DNA of 35,565 nucleotides, from positions 1 to 35,565 of the forward strand of contig JAADGE010000026.1 in NCBI GenBank assembly GCA_013152535.1, written 5' to 3'. The notes beneath the pieces are model-generated. The model was not told the DNA's origin, ran no database searches, and was given only the letters and a program-made list of their open reading frames with translations. Both the position numbers and the translations under genes were made by a program. Source of the stretch: Chlorobiota bacterium. Its GTDB lineage: Bacteria; Bacteroidota; Bacteroidia; Bacteroidales; JAADGE01. Every line of letters begins with the position of its first letter. Positions within the stretch are counted from its first letter, which is position 1. Of the stretch, positions 1 to 7,957 are shown one piece after another.

Positions 1-504
1 ATTTTTATTTTTTTAATCATTATTTATGAAAATAAATCGGCAACGGAGTCAATTTCTCGCTCTTTTGAAATTATTAAAGGTAAATGGTGGCAGACTTTCG
101 GATTGATATTAGTCTTCGGTTTAATTATCGGTTCAATGTCTTATATCTTTATTATTCCGATTTATGCGGTTGTTATTGTTGCCTTTCTTTCCGGAACTCA
201 AATTGCTGCCGGTTCGGTTATTTTGCTGTCTCTTTTTATCTTTTTGTATTTTACGGCGTATTTGTTTTTTATGTCAATGCAGCAAATAATGGTTGCGTTT
301 CAATACTTTAATATTCGTTCAGGAAAAGAAGGTTTGCACTTAAAAGATCGTATTGCCGCAATAAATGATGAGAATTCTTCAGAACGTGAAGAAAATGATG
401 AAATTTCGAAAAATGATAACAATAACTCGAAAGAAAAAAAAGAAAGTGAAAAAAACAGATTTGAGGGAAATGACGATATTGACAGATTTAAACCAAAATA
501 TTAA
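1..504 (+). CDS. Membrane protein, C-terminal part (paralogue of the next gene)
   Basis: This gene is open from the first base of the window, so its 5' end is missing; an internal ATG at 103 is unlikely to be the start. The visible reading contains KSATESISRSFEIIKGKWW, which matches NSLPRSFELIKGNWW of the next gene, followed by two or three hydrophobic segments and then a highly charged Glu/Asn/Lys-rich tail. The last residues (DRFKPKY) are identical to the end of the next protein, so the two are tandem paralogues. The topology resembles the glycerophosphodiester phosphodiesterase membrane-domain / DUF4013-like superfamily of helical membrane proteins. It ends 10 bases before the next gene and is probably in the same operon. 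Biochemical function is unknown. Confidence 0.75.
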   Translation: MFIFLIIIYENKSATESISRSFEIIKGKWWQTFGLILVFGLIIGSMSYIFIIPIYAVVIVAFLSGTQIAAGSVILLSLFIFLYFTAYLFFMSMQQIMVAFQYFNIRSGKEGLHLKDRIAAINDENSSEREENDEISKNDNNNSKEKKESEKNRFEGNDDIDRFKPKY

Positions 505-514
505 TTATTGAATA

Positions 515-1420
515 ATGGAATTATATAAAAAAAGAGATTTCGGAGAATTAATCGGTGCACCGTTTATTTTTTTCGGTAAAGAAATTAAAACACTGTTAAC
601 GGGGATAGTAATTTTTATCGGTCCGTTTATTTTATCAGAAATTGTTTTAATACGCTGGTTTGGATTTCATCCTGTCGAAGATATCTACACACAAATTCAA
701 AATTTTCAGTATTCTTTTGGCGGAACATCTTCTTTTATGATGATTTTCAGCGTTTTTCAAAATGTAATGCTTTATACGTTTATCGGATCATATATAAAAG
801 TTTTGCACAAAAAAGGATATCGAAATGTTGAAATAAACGATATTTGGACAGAAATTAAACGGTTTTTTTGGCCGTTTGCCGGTGCATTGATATTAGGCAA
901 TATAATTATTGTTATCGGAATAATTATGTTTGTTATTCCCGGAATTTATATAGCCGTTGCTTTATATCCGTTATTTGCAATAATAATTTTTGAAGAAATC
1001 GGTGTAAAGAATTCACTTCCCCGTTCATTTGAATTAATTAAAGGTAATTGGTGGCTTTCGCTCGGCTTAATAATTATAATGTTTATTATTTTAACGACCG
1101 GCACGGCAATTTTAACCTTATTTTTTAATTTTTTATACAGAACGATTGCAGCTGTCGGCTCTGCTTATTTTGTGTTAACAAATATAACAAATTCATTTTT
1201 AGAAGTTGTTATGAGTATTTTCTTAATTTCTACATCCTTTTTTCTGTATGGTTATTTGATATCGGTTAAGGAACAGCCGGAATTGTTTAATCGGATTTCA
1301 GAAATTTCCGAAGAAGAAGATTCTAATGTAAAAGAGATGAAAGAGATTGATAATGAAGAGGATGAAAGTATCAGATTTGTTAATGAAGATGAAAACGATC
1401 GTTTTAAACCGAAATATTAA
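515..1420 (+). CDS. Multi-pass membrane protein with acidic tail
   Basis: The protein has 301 residues with about six hydrophobic segments between residues 20 and 250, then an acidic Glu/Asp-rich cytoplasmic-type tail ending in DRFKPKY. The central motif RSFELIKGNWW and the tail are shared with the truncated gene upstream. The fold resembles the glycerophosphoryl diester phosphodiesterase membrane domain family, without any enzyme domain. Its stop overlaps the start of the next gene as TAATG, so translation is probably coupled. The setting, a cluster with DUF4129, DUF4350 and MoxR genes, is common in Bacteroidota and is thought to concern envelope protein assembly, but no specific function can be assigned here. 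Confidence 0.75.
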   Translation: MELYKKRDFGELIGAPFIFFGKEIKTLLTGIVIFIGPFILSEIVLIRWFGFHPVEDIYTQIQNFQYSFGGTSSFMMIFSVFQNVMLYTFIGSYIKVLHKKGYRNVEINDIWTEIKRFFWPFAGALILGNIIIVIGIIMFVIPGIYIAVALYPLFAIIIFEEIGVKNSLPRSFELIKGNWWLSLGLIIIMFIILTTGTAILTLFFNFLYRTIAAVGSAYFVLTNITNSFLEVVMSIFLISTSFFLYGYLISVKEQPELFNRISEISEEEDSNVKEMKEIDNEEDESIRFVNEDENDRFKPKY

Positions 1421-2166
1421 TGTCTGAAATTAAAAAAATTTCATATCAAAATTTTGTTGTTAAGGTCATACTGTTGTTTGTCTTATCTTTGTTTCTGTCA
1501 TCTGAGGCATTCTCACAAAATAATGATACAATAAGAAAGGATAAAAACTCTGACATACAGATAAGATCATCCCTTAAAATTAACACTTATCTGAACGATT
1601 CGGATTTTTTATACGACACCGAACCCGGCGTTTCTCCTCAAACTTTGTGGCAACGCATTTGGTTTTGGATTGTACTGCTAATTTCTGACCTTTTTTATTT
1701 CTTGGGAAAAGGCGGAAATCTTACAGCATACATTTTTTACGGACTGATGTTGTTTTTGCTTGTGTTTATTATCCTGAAACTGATGGGTTTAAGTCCGCAT
1801 CATTTATTAATGAAGTCAAGAAAAATTCACGTTCCCGATATTCCTGTTTTTGATGATGACATTAATGCCGTTAATTTTGATAAAATAATTTCGGAATCCG
1901 TAAGTGCAGAAGATTACAGAAAAGCAACTCGTTTTTTATACATTAAATTTTTAAAGCTGTTATCTGAGAATGAATTTATTGAATGGAAGCGAGAAAAAAC
2001 AAACACGGACTATAAACGAGAAATGAAAAATAACAAATATTCCGATGAATTTTCATACTTGACGAAAATATACGAATATGTTTGGTACGGGGAGTTTTCA
2101 ATAAGTAAAAAATTCTTTTTTTCGGAAAACAAGCGTTTCAATCGTGTTTTTAATGACTTTGAATGA
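1420..2166 (+). CDS. DUF4129 domain membrane protein
   Basis: The protein has 248 residues. It has an N-terminal signal-like hydrophobic segment ending in SEAFSQ (about residues 14-33), a second membrane segment at about 103-122, and a C-terminal cytoplasmic domain containing the YEYVWYGEF signature, which fits the DUF4129 family. That family is regularly encoded beside MoxR ATPases and DUF58 proteins, and in some contexts beside transglutaminase-like proteins. The start overlaps the upstream stop by one base (TAATG) and the end overlaps the next gene by 4 bases (ATGA), consistent with one transcript and translational coupling. Molecular role is unknown. Confidence 0.8.
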   Translation: MSEIKKISYQNFVVKVILLFVLSLFLSSEAFSQNNDTIRKDKNSDIQIRSSLKINTYLNDSDFLYDTEPGVSPQTLWQRIWFWIVLLISDLFYFLGKGGNLTAYIFYGLMLFLLVFIILKLMGLSPHHLLMKSRKIHVPDIPVFDDDINAVNFDKIISESVSAEDYRKATRFLYIKFLKLLSENEFIEWKREKTNTDYKREMKNNKYSDEFSYLTKIYEYVWYGEFSISKKFFFSENKRFNRVFNDFE

Positions 2167-3338
2167 AAAAAAAAGACAGAAAATACTATATTTTTATTGT
2201 GTTGATACTGACGGCAGTTATTGTTTTTGAAGCAATGAAACCAAAACCGATTGATTGGCGTTTTACTCTTGAACAAAAAGATAAGATACCTTACGGAACC
2301 TATGTGTTGTTCAATACAATAAAAGATATTTTTCCGAATAATAAAATAATAACAAATAAAAAAACAACTTGGGAGTTTGCAGAAAAAGATAATAACGAAC
2401 TTAAAAATTATTTCTATACAACAGAAAACTTTCATCCGGAAAAACTTGAAACAAAAACATTGTTAAAGCTTGCAGAACAGGGTAATACAATTTTTATTGC
2501 ATCTCACCGATTTTCCGGCAAACTTGTCGATACTTTGAATTTTAAAATTTCTTATTCGGCAGTATTTGACAGTGTTTCAAAAATTAATTTTTATAATCGA
2601 AAACTAAAACGCGTGAATTCGTTTTTGTATAAAAAATCAGCATCTTTTCTGTATTTCAACAAACTTGACACTGCAAAAGCCGAAATTTTGGCTCATACCG
2701 AGAATAATAATGTCATTTTGTTCAGAGAGCCATACGGAAAAGGCTTTTTCTACTTTTGTTCAATGCCCGAAGTTTTTACAAATTACGCAATGGTTGCTGA
2801 AAAAAATTATGAATTTGCTTATAAAACACTTTCGTATTTACCCGTAAGAACACTTGTTTGGGACGAATATTATAAGCCTTTCAGGAAAGCAAAAAAAACA
2901 TCTTTGAGTTTTTTATTGAGTACAAGAAGTTTAAAAGCAGCATTCTATACCCTTTTATTTACATTGTTAATTTTTGTGTTTTTTACGGCAAAACGCAGGC
3001 AACGAATTATTCCTGTTATAGCACTGCATAAGAACAAAAGTACGGAATTTGTTCGGACAATAGGGAATTTATATTACAGTTCAAAAAACCACAAAGATAT
3101 TGCCCTAAAAAGATTTACCTATTTAAATAATTTTTTGTCAAGTAAATATAACGTTAATATTATTGATAATGAGACTGTTGACATACAAAAAATTGCATTG
3201 AAAACAGGAATTAAAGAAGAACAATTAAAAAAACTTTTGTCTTATCATTCAAAAATTAATAAACTTGAAAATATTTCCGTTGATTTATTAATGTCTTTTA
3301 ATAAAGTCATTGAAGAAATTTATGACGAGAGTAAATAA
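2163..3338 (+). CDS. DUF4350 domain protein
   Basis: The protein has 391 residues: an N-terminal membrane anchor (about 8-24), an extracytoplasmic DUF4350-type domain starting near KIPYGTYVLFNTI (about 43-55), a second membrane segment (about 257-275, just before a basic AKRRQR stretch) and a helical cytoplasmic C-terminal region. DUF4350 genes usually sit between DUF4129 and MoxR genes in Bacteroidota, as here. Its ATG overlaps the upstream stop (ATGA). A 149-base gap follows. The role is unknown; the DUF4350 domain has been compared with GATase-like folds, but I see no catalytic residues that would support an enzyme. Confidence 0.8.
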   Translation: MKKKDRKYYIFIVLILTAVIVFEAMKPKPIDWRFTLEQKDKIPYGTYVLFNTIKDIFPNNKIITNKKTTWEFAEKDNNELKNYFYTTENFHPEKLETKTLLKLAEQGNTIFIASHRFSGKLVDTLNFKISYSAVFDSVSKINFYNRKLKRVNSFLYKKSASFLYFNKLDTAKAEILAHTENNNVILFREPYGKGFFYFCSMPEVFTNYAMVAEKNYEFAYKTLSYLPVRTLVWDEYYKPFRKAKKTSLSFLLSTRSLKAAFYTLLFTLLIFVFFTAKRRQRIIPVIALHKNKSTEFVRTIGNLYYSSKNHKDIALKRFTYLNNFLSSKYNVNIIDNETVDIQKIALKTGIKEEQLKKLLSYHSKINKLENISVDLLMSFNKVIEEIYDESK

Positions 3339-3487
3339 TAATAATTTGAAAACGCACTGTAAATTATACCAAATAAAGGATTCTGTGCGTTGCATTGTTT
3401 AAACCTTGTATTCTTTGTATGAAACAGAATAATTTTCTCTGCAAAAGATACAAAAACAGATAATTCAACAATAATTAATTAAAAGAT

Positions 3488-4294
3488 ATGAAAAAGAAAT
3501 TGTTAACCGTTGCCGGCTTAGTTTTTTTAATGTTATTTGCCGCCGAAAATATGTTTGCACAGGAATCATTCTATGTATATTTTATGCAAAACGGAACACG
3601 AATTAATGTAAAAAAAACAAAGATTGAACTTAAAAAACAGCCGTTTAAAATTTATGTCGAATATACCGCACCTGTTGATTTGTTGGTATATGCAAGCAAA
3701 GACTCTAAAACTTGGAACCGGGCTGAAAAAGGAAAATTACTGGATGACATGCCGGTTTTTAATGAAACAAAAGATAAAAAACAAACAATTTTTAATTTTA
3801 AACAAACACTTGTTCTAAATCCCGAAACATCTTTTTTATGGAAAAAAAATGAATCGGATACAACAATTGATTTGGTTTCTAAAAAAGGAAGAAGAATAAA
3901 CGTAAAAACAGTCAACAGTATATATTCGACACCGGATACAACAACTATTTTCCCTCAAAATTATGAAAAAGACATATATTTAGTTTTTATTTATACCGGA
4001 AAAGATACCGGAGAACGTGTGGAATACCAAAGAGAAGTAATAAAAATTAATTGGGTAAAAAAGTTTGATGATGAAACTAAAAGTTATCAACGAAAAAAGA
4101 AATCTGCAGCAAAAGAAAAGGTGCGAATTGCCAAACAAGAACTAAAAAGAAAGCAAAAGGCTGCAAAACAAGAAGATAAAAGATTAAAAAGACTTCAAAA
4201 AGATAAAGAAAAACGACTCGAAAAAGAAAATAAGAAAGCTGAAAAAAAGAACAGTAATAAAGAAGTCGATAAAAACACAAAAGAAAAAAAATGA
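3488..4294 (+). CDS. Secreted or periplasmic protein with lysine-rich C-terminal tail
   Basis: I do not recognise a family. The 268-residue protein begins with a clear signal peptide (KKK, a hydrophobic run, then AENMFAQ near residue 25). A region of roughly 150 residues with alternating hydrophobics, likely beta-rich, follows. From about residue 200 to the end it is almost entirely Lys/Glu/Arg/Ala and should form a long, strongly basic helix or coiled coil. The final codons overlap the MoxR start by 4 bases (ATGA), so it is translationally coupled to that ATPase and may be a client or accessory of the cluster. The gap upstream (3339-3487) suggests it could also have its own promoter. Confidence 0.7.
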   Translation: MKKKLLTVAGLVFLMLFAAENMFAQESFYVYFMQNGTRINVKKTKIELKKQPFKIYVEYTAPVDLLVYASKDSKTWNRAEKGKLLDDMPVFNETKDKKQTIFNFKQTLVLNPETSFLWKKNESDTTIDLVSKKGRRINVKTVNSIYSTPDTTTIFPQNYEKDIYLVFIYTGKDTGERVEYQREVIKINWVKKFDDETKSYQRKKKSAAKEKVRIAKQELKRKQKAAKQEDKRLKRLQKDKEKRLEKENKKAEKKNSNKEVDKNTKEKK

Positions 4295-5271
4295 CAGAAA
4301 ATACAGAGTTTAAAAACAGAATAAATTTAGACGAATTAAGAAATAAAACACGCGAAATCAAGGATGCAATTGCTAAAGTTGTAATAGGGCAGGATGAAAT
4401 GCTCGACCAACTGATGATTGCTTTGTTAACAGACGGGCATGTGCTGATTGAAGGTGTTCCCGGAATTGCAAAAACCCTGACGGCAAAGCTGTTTTCAAAA
4501 AGTATTTCTGCCGGCTTTTCCCGAATTCAGTTTACTCCGGATTTAATGCCTTCGGATATTACGGGAACCTCCGTTTTCAATTTAAAAACTTCGGAATTTG
4601 AATTTCGTAAAGGTCCTGTTTTCAGCAATGTTATTTTAATTGATGAAATTAACCGTTCTCCGGCAAAAACACAAGCAGCTCTTTTTGAAGTTATGGAAGA
4701 ACGCCAAATTACCGTTGACGGAACAACATATAAACTCGAAGAACCTTTTGTGATAATTGCTACACAAAACCCTATCGAACAAGAAGGTACCTATCGTCTG
4801 CCGGAAGCACAATCTGATCGATTTTTATTCAAAATAAAAATCAATTATCCGAAATTTGAAGACGAAATAACCATTATAAAAAACAGCCATATTCGAAAAA
4901 CAAAATTGGAAACAGACGACATTGTTCCGCTTATTTCTAAAACTGAAATTGCCGATTTCAGGAAGAAAATTAAAGATTTGTATATTGATGACAATTTAAT
5001 TAAATATATTGCTCAAATAGTTGATAATACTCGGAATAATTCTGACTTATTTCTCGGAGCTTCACCGCGTGCATCTTTAAATATTATGAATGCGGCAAAA
5101 GCAAATGCTGCTTTAAGCGGAAGAGATTTTGTTATTCCCGATGATATAAAATATGTTGCTTATCCTGTTCTGAGACACCGAATTATATTATCTCCCGAAA
5201 AAGAAATGGAAGGGATGACAACGGAAAAAATTATCAAAAAAATTATTAATGCGGCAGAGGTACCGAGATAG
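4291..5271 (+). CDS. moxR: MoxR-family AAA+ ATPase
   Basis: This 326-residue protein has the usual length and motif set of the AAA_3/MoxR family: Walker A GVPGIAKT at about 55-62, Walker B VILIDEINR at about 114-122, the sensor-1 region with ATQNPIEQEGTYRLPEAQ, and a C-terminal lid domain. MoxR proteins act as cytoplasmic chaperone-like ATPases and usually work with a von Willebrand factor A / DUF58 protein. Here the upstream genes encode DUF4129 and DUF4350 membrane proteins, but the DUF58 partner is not next door; the only one in the window lies at 9990-10910 on the other strand. The start overlaps the upstream gene by 4 bases. Confidence 0.95.
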   Translation: MTENTEFKNRINLDELRNKTREIKDAIAKVVIGQDEMLDQLMIALLTDGHVLIEGVPGIAKTLTAKLFSKSISAGFSRIQFTPDLMPSDITGTSVFNLKTSEFEFRKGPVFSNVILIDEINRSPAKTQAALFEVMEERQITVDGTTYKLEEPFVIIATQNPIEQEGTYRLPEAQSDRFLFKIKINYPKFEDEITIIKNSHIRKTKLETDDIVPLISKTEIADFRKKIKDLYIDDNLIKYIAQIVDNTRNNSDLFLGASPRASLNIMNAAKANAALSGRDFVIPDDIKYVAYPVLRHRIILSPEKEMEGMTTEKIIKKIINAAEVPR

Positions 5272-5502
5272 AATAACAACAAGGTACAGATGCCTTACCT
5301 GTCTGCCGGGAGCTCGGCGTCATACATTAGTGATTTGTATCTGTTATGTGCAATTCCCCTACTGAAAAATTCCGTTGAATATTTTGGCTAACGGGAAAAA
5401 AACAAAAGAATGAAAGAATATATAAAATAATTAATCAGCTATAAATCAGACAATTAATCTTGATGTTGGTTGGAACAAAAATAGAAAACAAATAAGATTT
5501 AA
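5272..5502. other. Intergenic stretch upstream of the orphan membrane gene
   Basis: No gene is visible here. The stretch contains GC-richer text (5290-5320, CTGTCTGCCGGGAGCTCGG) unlike its surroundings, and GTTATGTGCA at 5343-5352, whose exact inverse TGCACATAAC occurs at 6081-6090 just after the following gene. It forms the left flank of a patch that looks inserted. Confidence 0.4.
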
Positions 5503-6090
5503 GTGGTAGATTTTATCTTCATATTAATTTTAATTATTGCTATTGGACTTCTTGGAGGACTTATCTATTTATTATATTTACCATTTAAAATTAGACTAAA
5601 AAGAAAAGGAACTCTGACTGATAAACTTAATCGACAAATCAATTGGACATATATATTTTTTCTTTTTTTAGTAATAGTGGGTATAATGATATATTTGACT
5701 AATGATAATTGGTCTACTAATAATGAAAGACTTGAAAAAATTTCGGATATTAAAATTCCAACAGATTATAAAATTCTAAAATATGAATACCATGACATGT
5801 GGCAAGATTACTGTATTGTTTACGATATTCAATTTAATAATAATTCATTGAAAGTATTAACTAAAAATATAAGGACATCAAAATTTTACAATGCAAATTC
5901 ATTTCATAAAGGTCTTTGGCTTGAACATAACTTTATTATAGTTGACTCTGTAAAAGCAGTGTGGTCAAAATCACCGAAAGGATATGACTTTTACAGACAA
6001 GACGGACTAACATATTATAGCATTGAACTTGACACACTGACAAAAATTCTAAAATATAATGAATGTGCGGATTAATATGCTGCACATAAC
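5343..6090. repeat. 10-bp inverted repeat flanking the orphan gene
   Basis: GTTATGTGCA at 5343-5352 and its exact reverse complement TGCACATAAC at 6081-6090 bracket the gene at 5503-6075. The match does not extend beyond 10 bases on either side. It may be a cassette or transposon-like boundary, but a chance match cannot be excluded. Confidence 0.35.
5503..6075 (+). CDS. Orphan two-pass membrane protein of unknown function
   Basis: The ORF of 190 codons would start at GTG 5503, directly after an in-frame TAA at 5500-5502, so no earlier start is possible. It has two hydrophobic segments (about residues 3-26 and 47-66) followed by a soluble region of about 120 residues rich in Tyr, Asn, Asp and Lys. 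I recognise no family. Codon use is even more AT-biased than its neighbours, with few of the GGA/CCG-rich stretches seen around it. It is isolated, flanked by a 10-bp inverted repeat (5343-5352 and 6081-6090) and repeat-rich noncoding DNA, which suggests a single-gene acquired segment. No Shine-Dalgarno is evident. Confidence 0.6.
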   Translation: MVDFIFILILIIAIGLLGGLIYLLYLPFKIRLKRKGTLTDKLNRQINWTYIFFLFLVIVGIMIYLTNDNWSTNNERLEKISDIKIPTDYKILKYEYHDMWQDYCIVYDIQFNNNSLKVLTKNIRTSKFYNANSFHKGLWLEHNFIIVDSVKAVWSKSPKGYDFYRQDGLTYYSIELDTLTKILKYNECAD

Positions 6091-6149
6091 ACCAGCTAAA
6101 AAGTCATGCGATAATTGCATATTGAAAATAAGATTAAGAAATTAACACC

Positions 6150-6168
6150 GCCAAATCTTTGATTTGGC
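6150..6168. repeat. Perfect short hairpin
   Basis: GCCAAATC, loop TTT, GATTTGGC: an 8-bp perfect stem. It has only a short T-run after it, so it is not a convincing terminator. It is more likely part of the repeat patch around the orphan gene. Confidence 0.5.
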
Positions 6169-6327
6169 TTTGTAAACAATTAAAATTGTAAATTAAAAGT
6201 TTGGGCTCACAGCAAAACGAATAGATAATCTTTCATTTTTTCGCACGCCTTTTCGCCAAACGTTAACATTATCTTTTATCTAAGTTTCAAACTTCGGAAA
6301 CGTTGATAAGTATTGTTGCTGTTAACC

Positions 6328-6431
6328 GAGCCTGTCGAAGTCGGATTCGCAGATTAGAACCTTACTTTCGACAAGTTCCGGCTCTAAAACTTTTTGCCTG
6401 CTGAACATTGCGGCATTTAAGCTTGTCGAAG
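6328..6431. repeat. Three copies of a TGTCGAA-type intergenic repeat
   Basis: GAGCCTGTCGAAGT (6328-6341) faces ACTTTCGACAAGTTCCGGCTC (6364-6384, minus orientation), forming an inverted pair, and AAGCTTGTCGAAGC follows at about 6419-6432. This resembles the dispersed CTTCGACAAGCTC-like intergenic repeats common in Bacteroidota. The pair can form a stem-loop. Confidence 0.5.
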
Positions 6432-6470
6432 CAATCGAAGTTCACAACAAAAAATATAAAATATCTTATT

Positions 6471-6512
6471 ATGGCAATAAACTGGGATTTTATTTTAGAT
6501 ATCAGCATTTTT
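6471..6512 (+). other. Out-of-frame 5' end of the symporter gene
   Basis: ATG 6471 reads MAINWDFILDISI and then runs into an unrelated frame that stops after 38 codons. The symporter frame begins at 6499 after a TAG. Removing one T from the TTTTT run at 6508-6512 joins the two into MAINWDFILDISILGSALF, exactly the kind of start expected for this family. The gene as sequenced therefore carries a one-base insertion, or the run is a sequencing error. Confidence 0.65.
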
Positions 6513-6528
6513 AGGGTCGGCACTCTTT

Positions 6529-7854
6529 TTGGCTACGATTATTCGTTCCAAAATAAAGATTTTACAAAAATTTATGGTTCCGAATAATATTCTGGCGGGA
6601 TTTATTCTTCTTGCTGTCGGCTCCGGAGGTTTCGGACTGATAGAAACATCATCGGAGCGATTGGGGAATTATGTTTATCATTTGCTGGCAATTGTTTTTA
6701 TTGCTATGACATTAAGAAAAGCCGAAAGCAAAAGCTCAAGCAGTACTGTTGCTATGGGTTTGATAATGTCTCTCGGAACCGGAATACAATTAATTATCGG
6801 ATTGATACTTGCCTATGTTTTTATGCAAACACTGATGCCGGATTTATTTCCTACATTCGGATATTTTTTGATGTTGGGTTTTGCTCAGGGTCCCGGGCAA
6901 AGTTATTCTCTCGGAAAATCGTGGGAAGCTTCCGGTTTTGCAAATGCCGGCGATATCGGCTTAACCTTTGCTGCAATAGGGTATGTTTGGGCTGCATTAA
7001 TAGGCGTTATCATAATTTATCATCTTAAGAAAAAATATTATCAAAATTCAAATATAAAAGAAATAAGCACGCAGCAGCAAAAAGGAGTTATTAAAGAACT
7101 GAAAGAACAACCGTGTGCCGGAAATCTTACGACGGATACTGCTGCAATCGACGGTTTTTCTTTTCAGATAGCAACAGTAATTTTTGTTTATGCCCTTACA
7201 TATTTGCTTTTAAAAAGTATTGAAACCGGATTGTTATCAATTAATGATAAAAGCAAAATGATACATCAATTGGTAAATACCGCTTGGGGGCTGCATTTTA
7301 TTTTTGCTGCATTGCTTGCAATACTTGTTAAAAAAATAATTTATAAATTCGGTTGGGGAAATTTGCTGAACAACGGTTTATTAACAAGAATATCAGGAAT
7401 TTCTTTGGACTTTATGGTTACGGCATCAATAGCTGCAATATCAATCCCCGTATTAATGAATTATATCGGAATAATTTTAACAATAACAACAGTCGGGGGA
7501 TTGTTTACAATATTTTTTGTTTTTCACGAAATACGCCGTTCAGGTATGAATCATCCGTTTGAAAGAATTGCCGGTTTATACGGAACCTTAACCGGAACTT
7601 TGTCTTCCGGATTAACGCTTATAAGAATATTAGATAAGGATTTTAAAACAAAAGCCGCACACGACCAAGTTTTCGGAGCCGGAATTGCCGCACCGTTTAT
7701 TGCACCTTTAATTTTGAGCTTTACTGTGCCTTTGCTCGGAATGAATTCATCTAATCCGGATATATACTATTGGTCAACCGTAGGAGGCATCAGTTTGTAT
7801 ATTTCAATATTGTATATATTTTGGAGAAGATATATCCGACGGTTTAAAAAATAA
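6529..7854 (+). CDS. gltS: GltS-like sodium/glutamate symporter (5' frameshift)
   Basis: The protein resembles the ESS/GltS family of Na+-coupled glutamate transporters: about ten to twelve hydrophobic segments, the N-terminal IPNN-type motif (VPNNILAGFI), the repeat-1 signature FAQGPGQ, a central hydrophilic loop (about residues 168-200) and a second repeat with GTLTGTLSSGLTLIR. The only in-frame start is TTG 6529, a poor choice because it cuts the first membrane helix. The natural start is probably ATG 6471, giving about 460 residues once one T is removed from the run at 6508-6512. If the frameshift is real the gene may be inactive or poorly expressed. The 5' flank is repeat-rich; the neighbour prmC is convergent. 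Confidence 0.8.
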   Translation: MATIIRSKIKILQKFMVPNNILAGFILLAVGSGGFGLIETSSERLGNYVYHLLAIVFIAMTLRKAESKSSSSTVAMGLIMSLGTGIQLIIGLILAYVFMQTLMPDLFPTFGYFLMLGFAQGPGQSYSLGKSWEASGFANAGDIGLTFAAIGYVWAALIGVIIIYHLKKKYYQNSNIKEISTQQQKGVIKELKEQPCAGNLTTDTAAIDGFSFQIATVIFVYALTYLLLKSIETGLLSINDKSKMIHQLVNTAWGLHFIFAALLAILVKKIIYKFGWGNLLNNGLLTRISGISLDFMVTASIAAISIPVLMNYIGIILTITTVGGLFTIFFVFHEIRRSGMNHPFERIAGLYGTLTGTLSSGLTLIRILDKDFKTKAAHDQVFGAGIAAPFIAPLILSFTVPLLGMNSSNPDIYYWSTVGGISLYISILYIFWRRYIRRFKK

Positions 7855-7957
7855 AACTGAAGAAACAGCTTGCCTGACGGAAGACCGGCATGTGTCTCAT
7901 TTTTGCAGATATTTCGTTTTGTAACATTCAGTTCTGACAGATTTTCAAAGGTTATAT

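Larger units (their letters stand above)
6076..6470. other. Gene-free repeat-rich stretch between the orphan gene and the symporter
   Basis: No ORF worth calling is present. The stretch holds a perfect 8-bp hairpin (GCCAAATC TTT GATTTGGC, 6150-6168), a short palindromic element (CAATTAAAATTG), an AACGTTAAC core near 6260, and three copies of a TGTCGAA-containing element (6328-6431). This mixture of small repeats is typical of noncoding flanks of mobile single-gene segments in Bacteroidota. Confidence 0.45.

Noticed and set aside
6495-6512. Programmed ribosomal frameshifting in the symporter start
   Set aside because: No slippery heptamer with a stimulatory structure is seen and the needed shift is +1 near codon 13; a one-base homopolymer change is simpler.
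7863-7890. GC-rich palindrome-like text after the symporter (GCCTGACGGAAGACCGGC)
   Set aside because: Pairing is imperfect and the T-run after it is short, so I do not call a terminator; it may be a worn repeat like that at 5290-5320.
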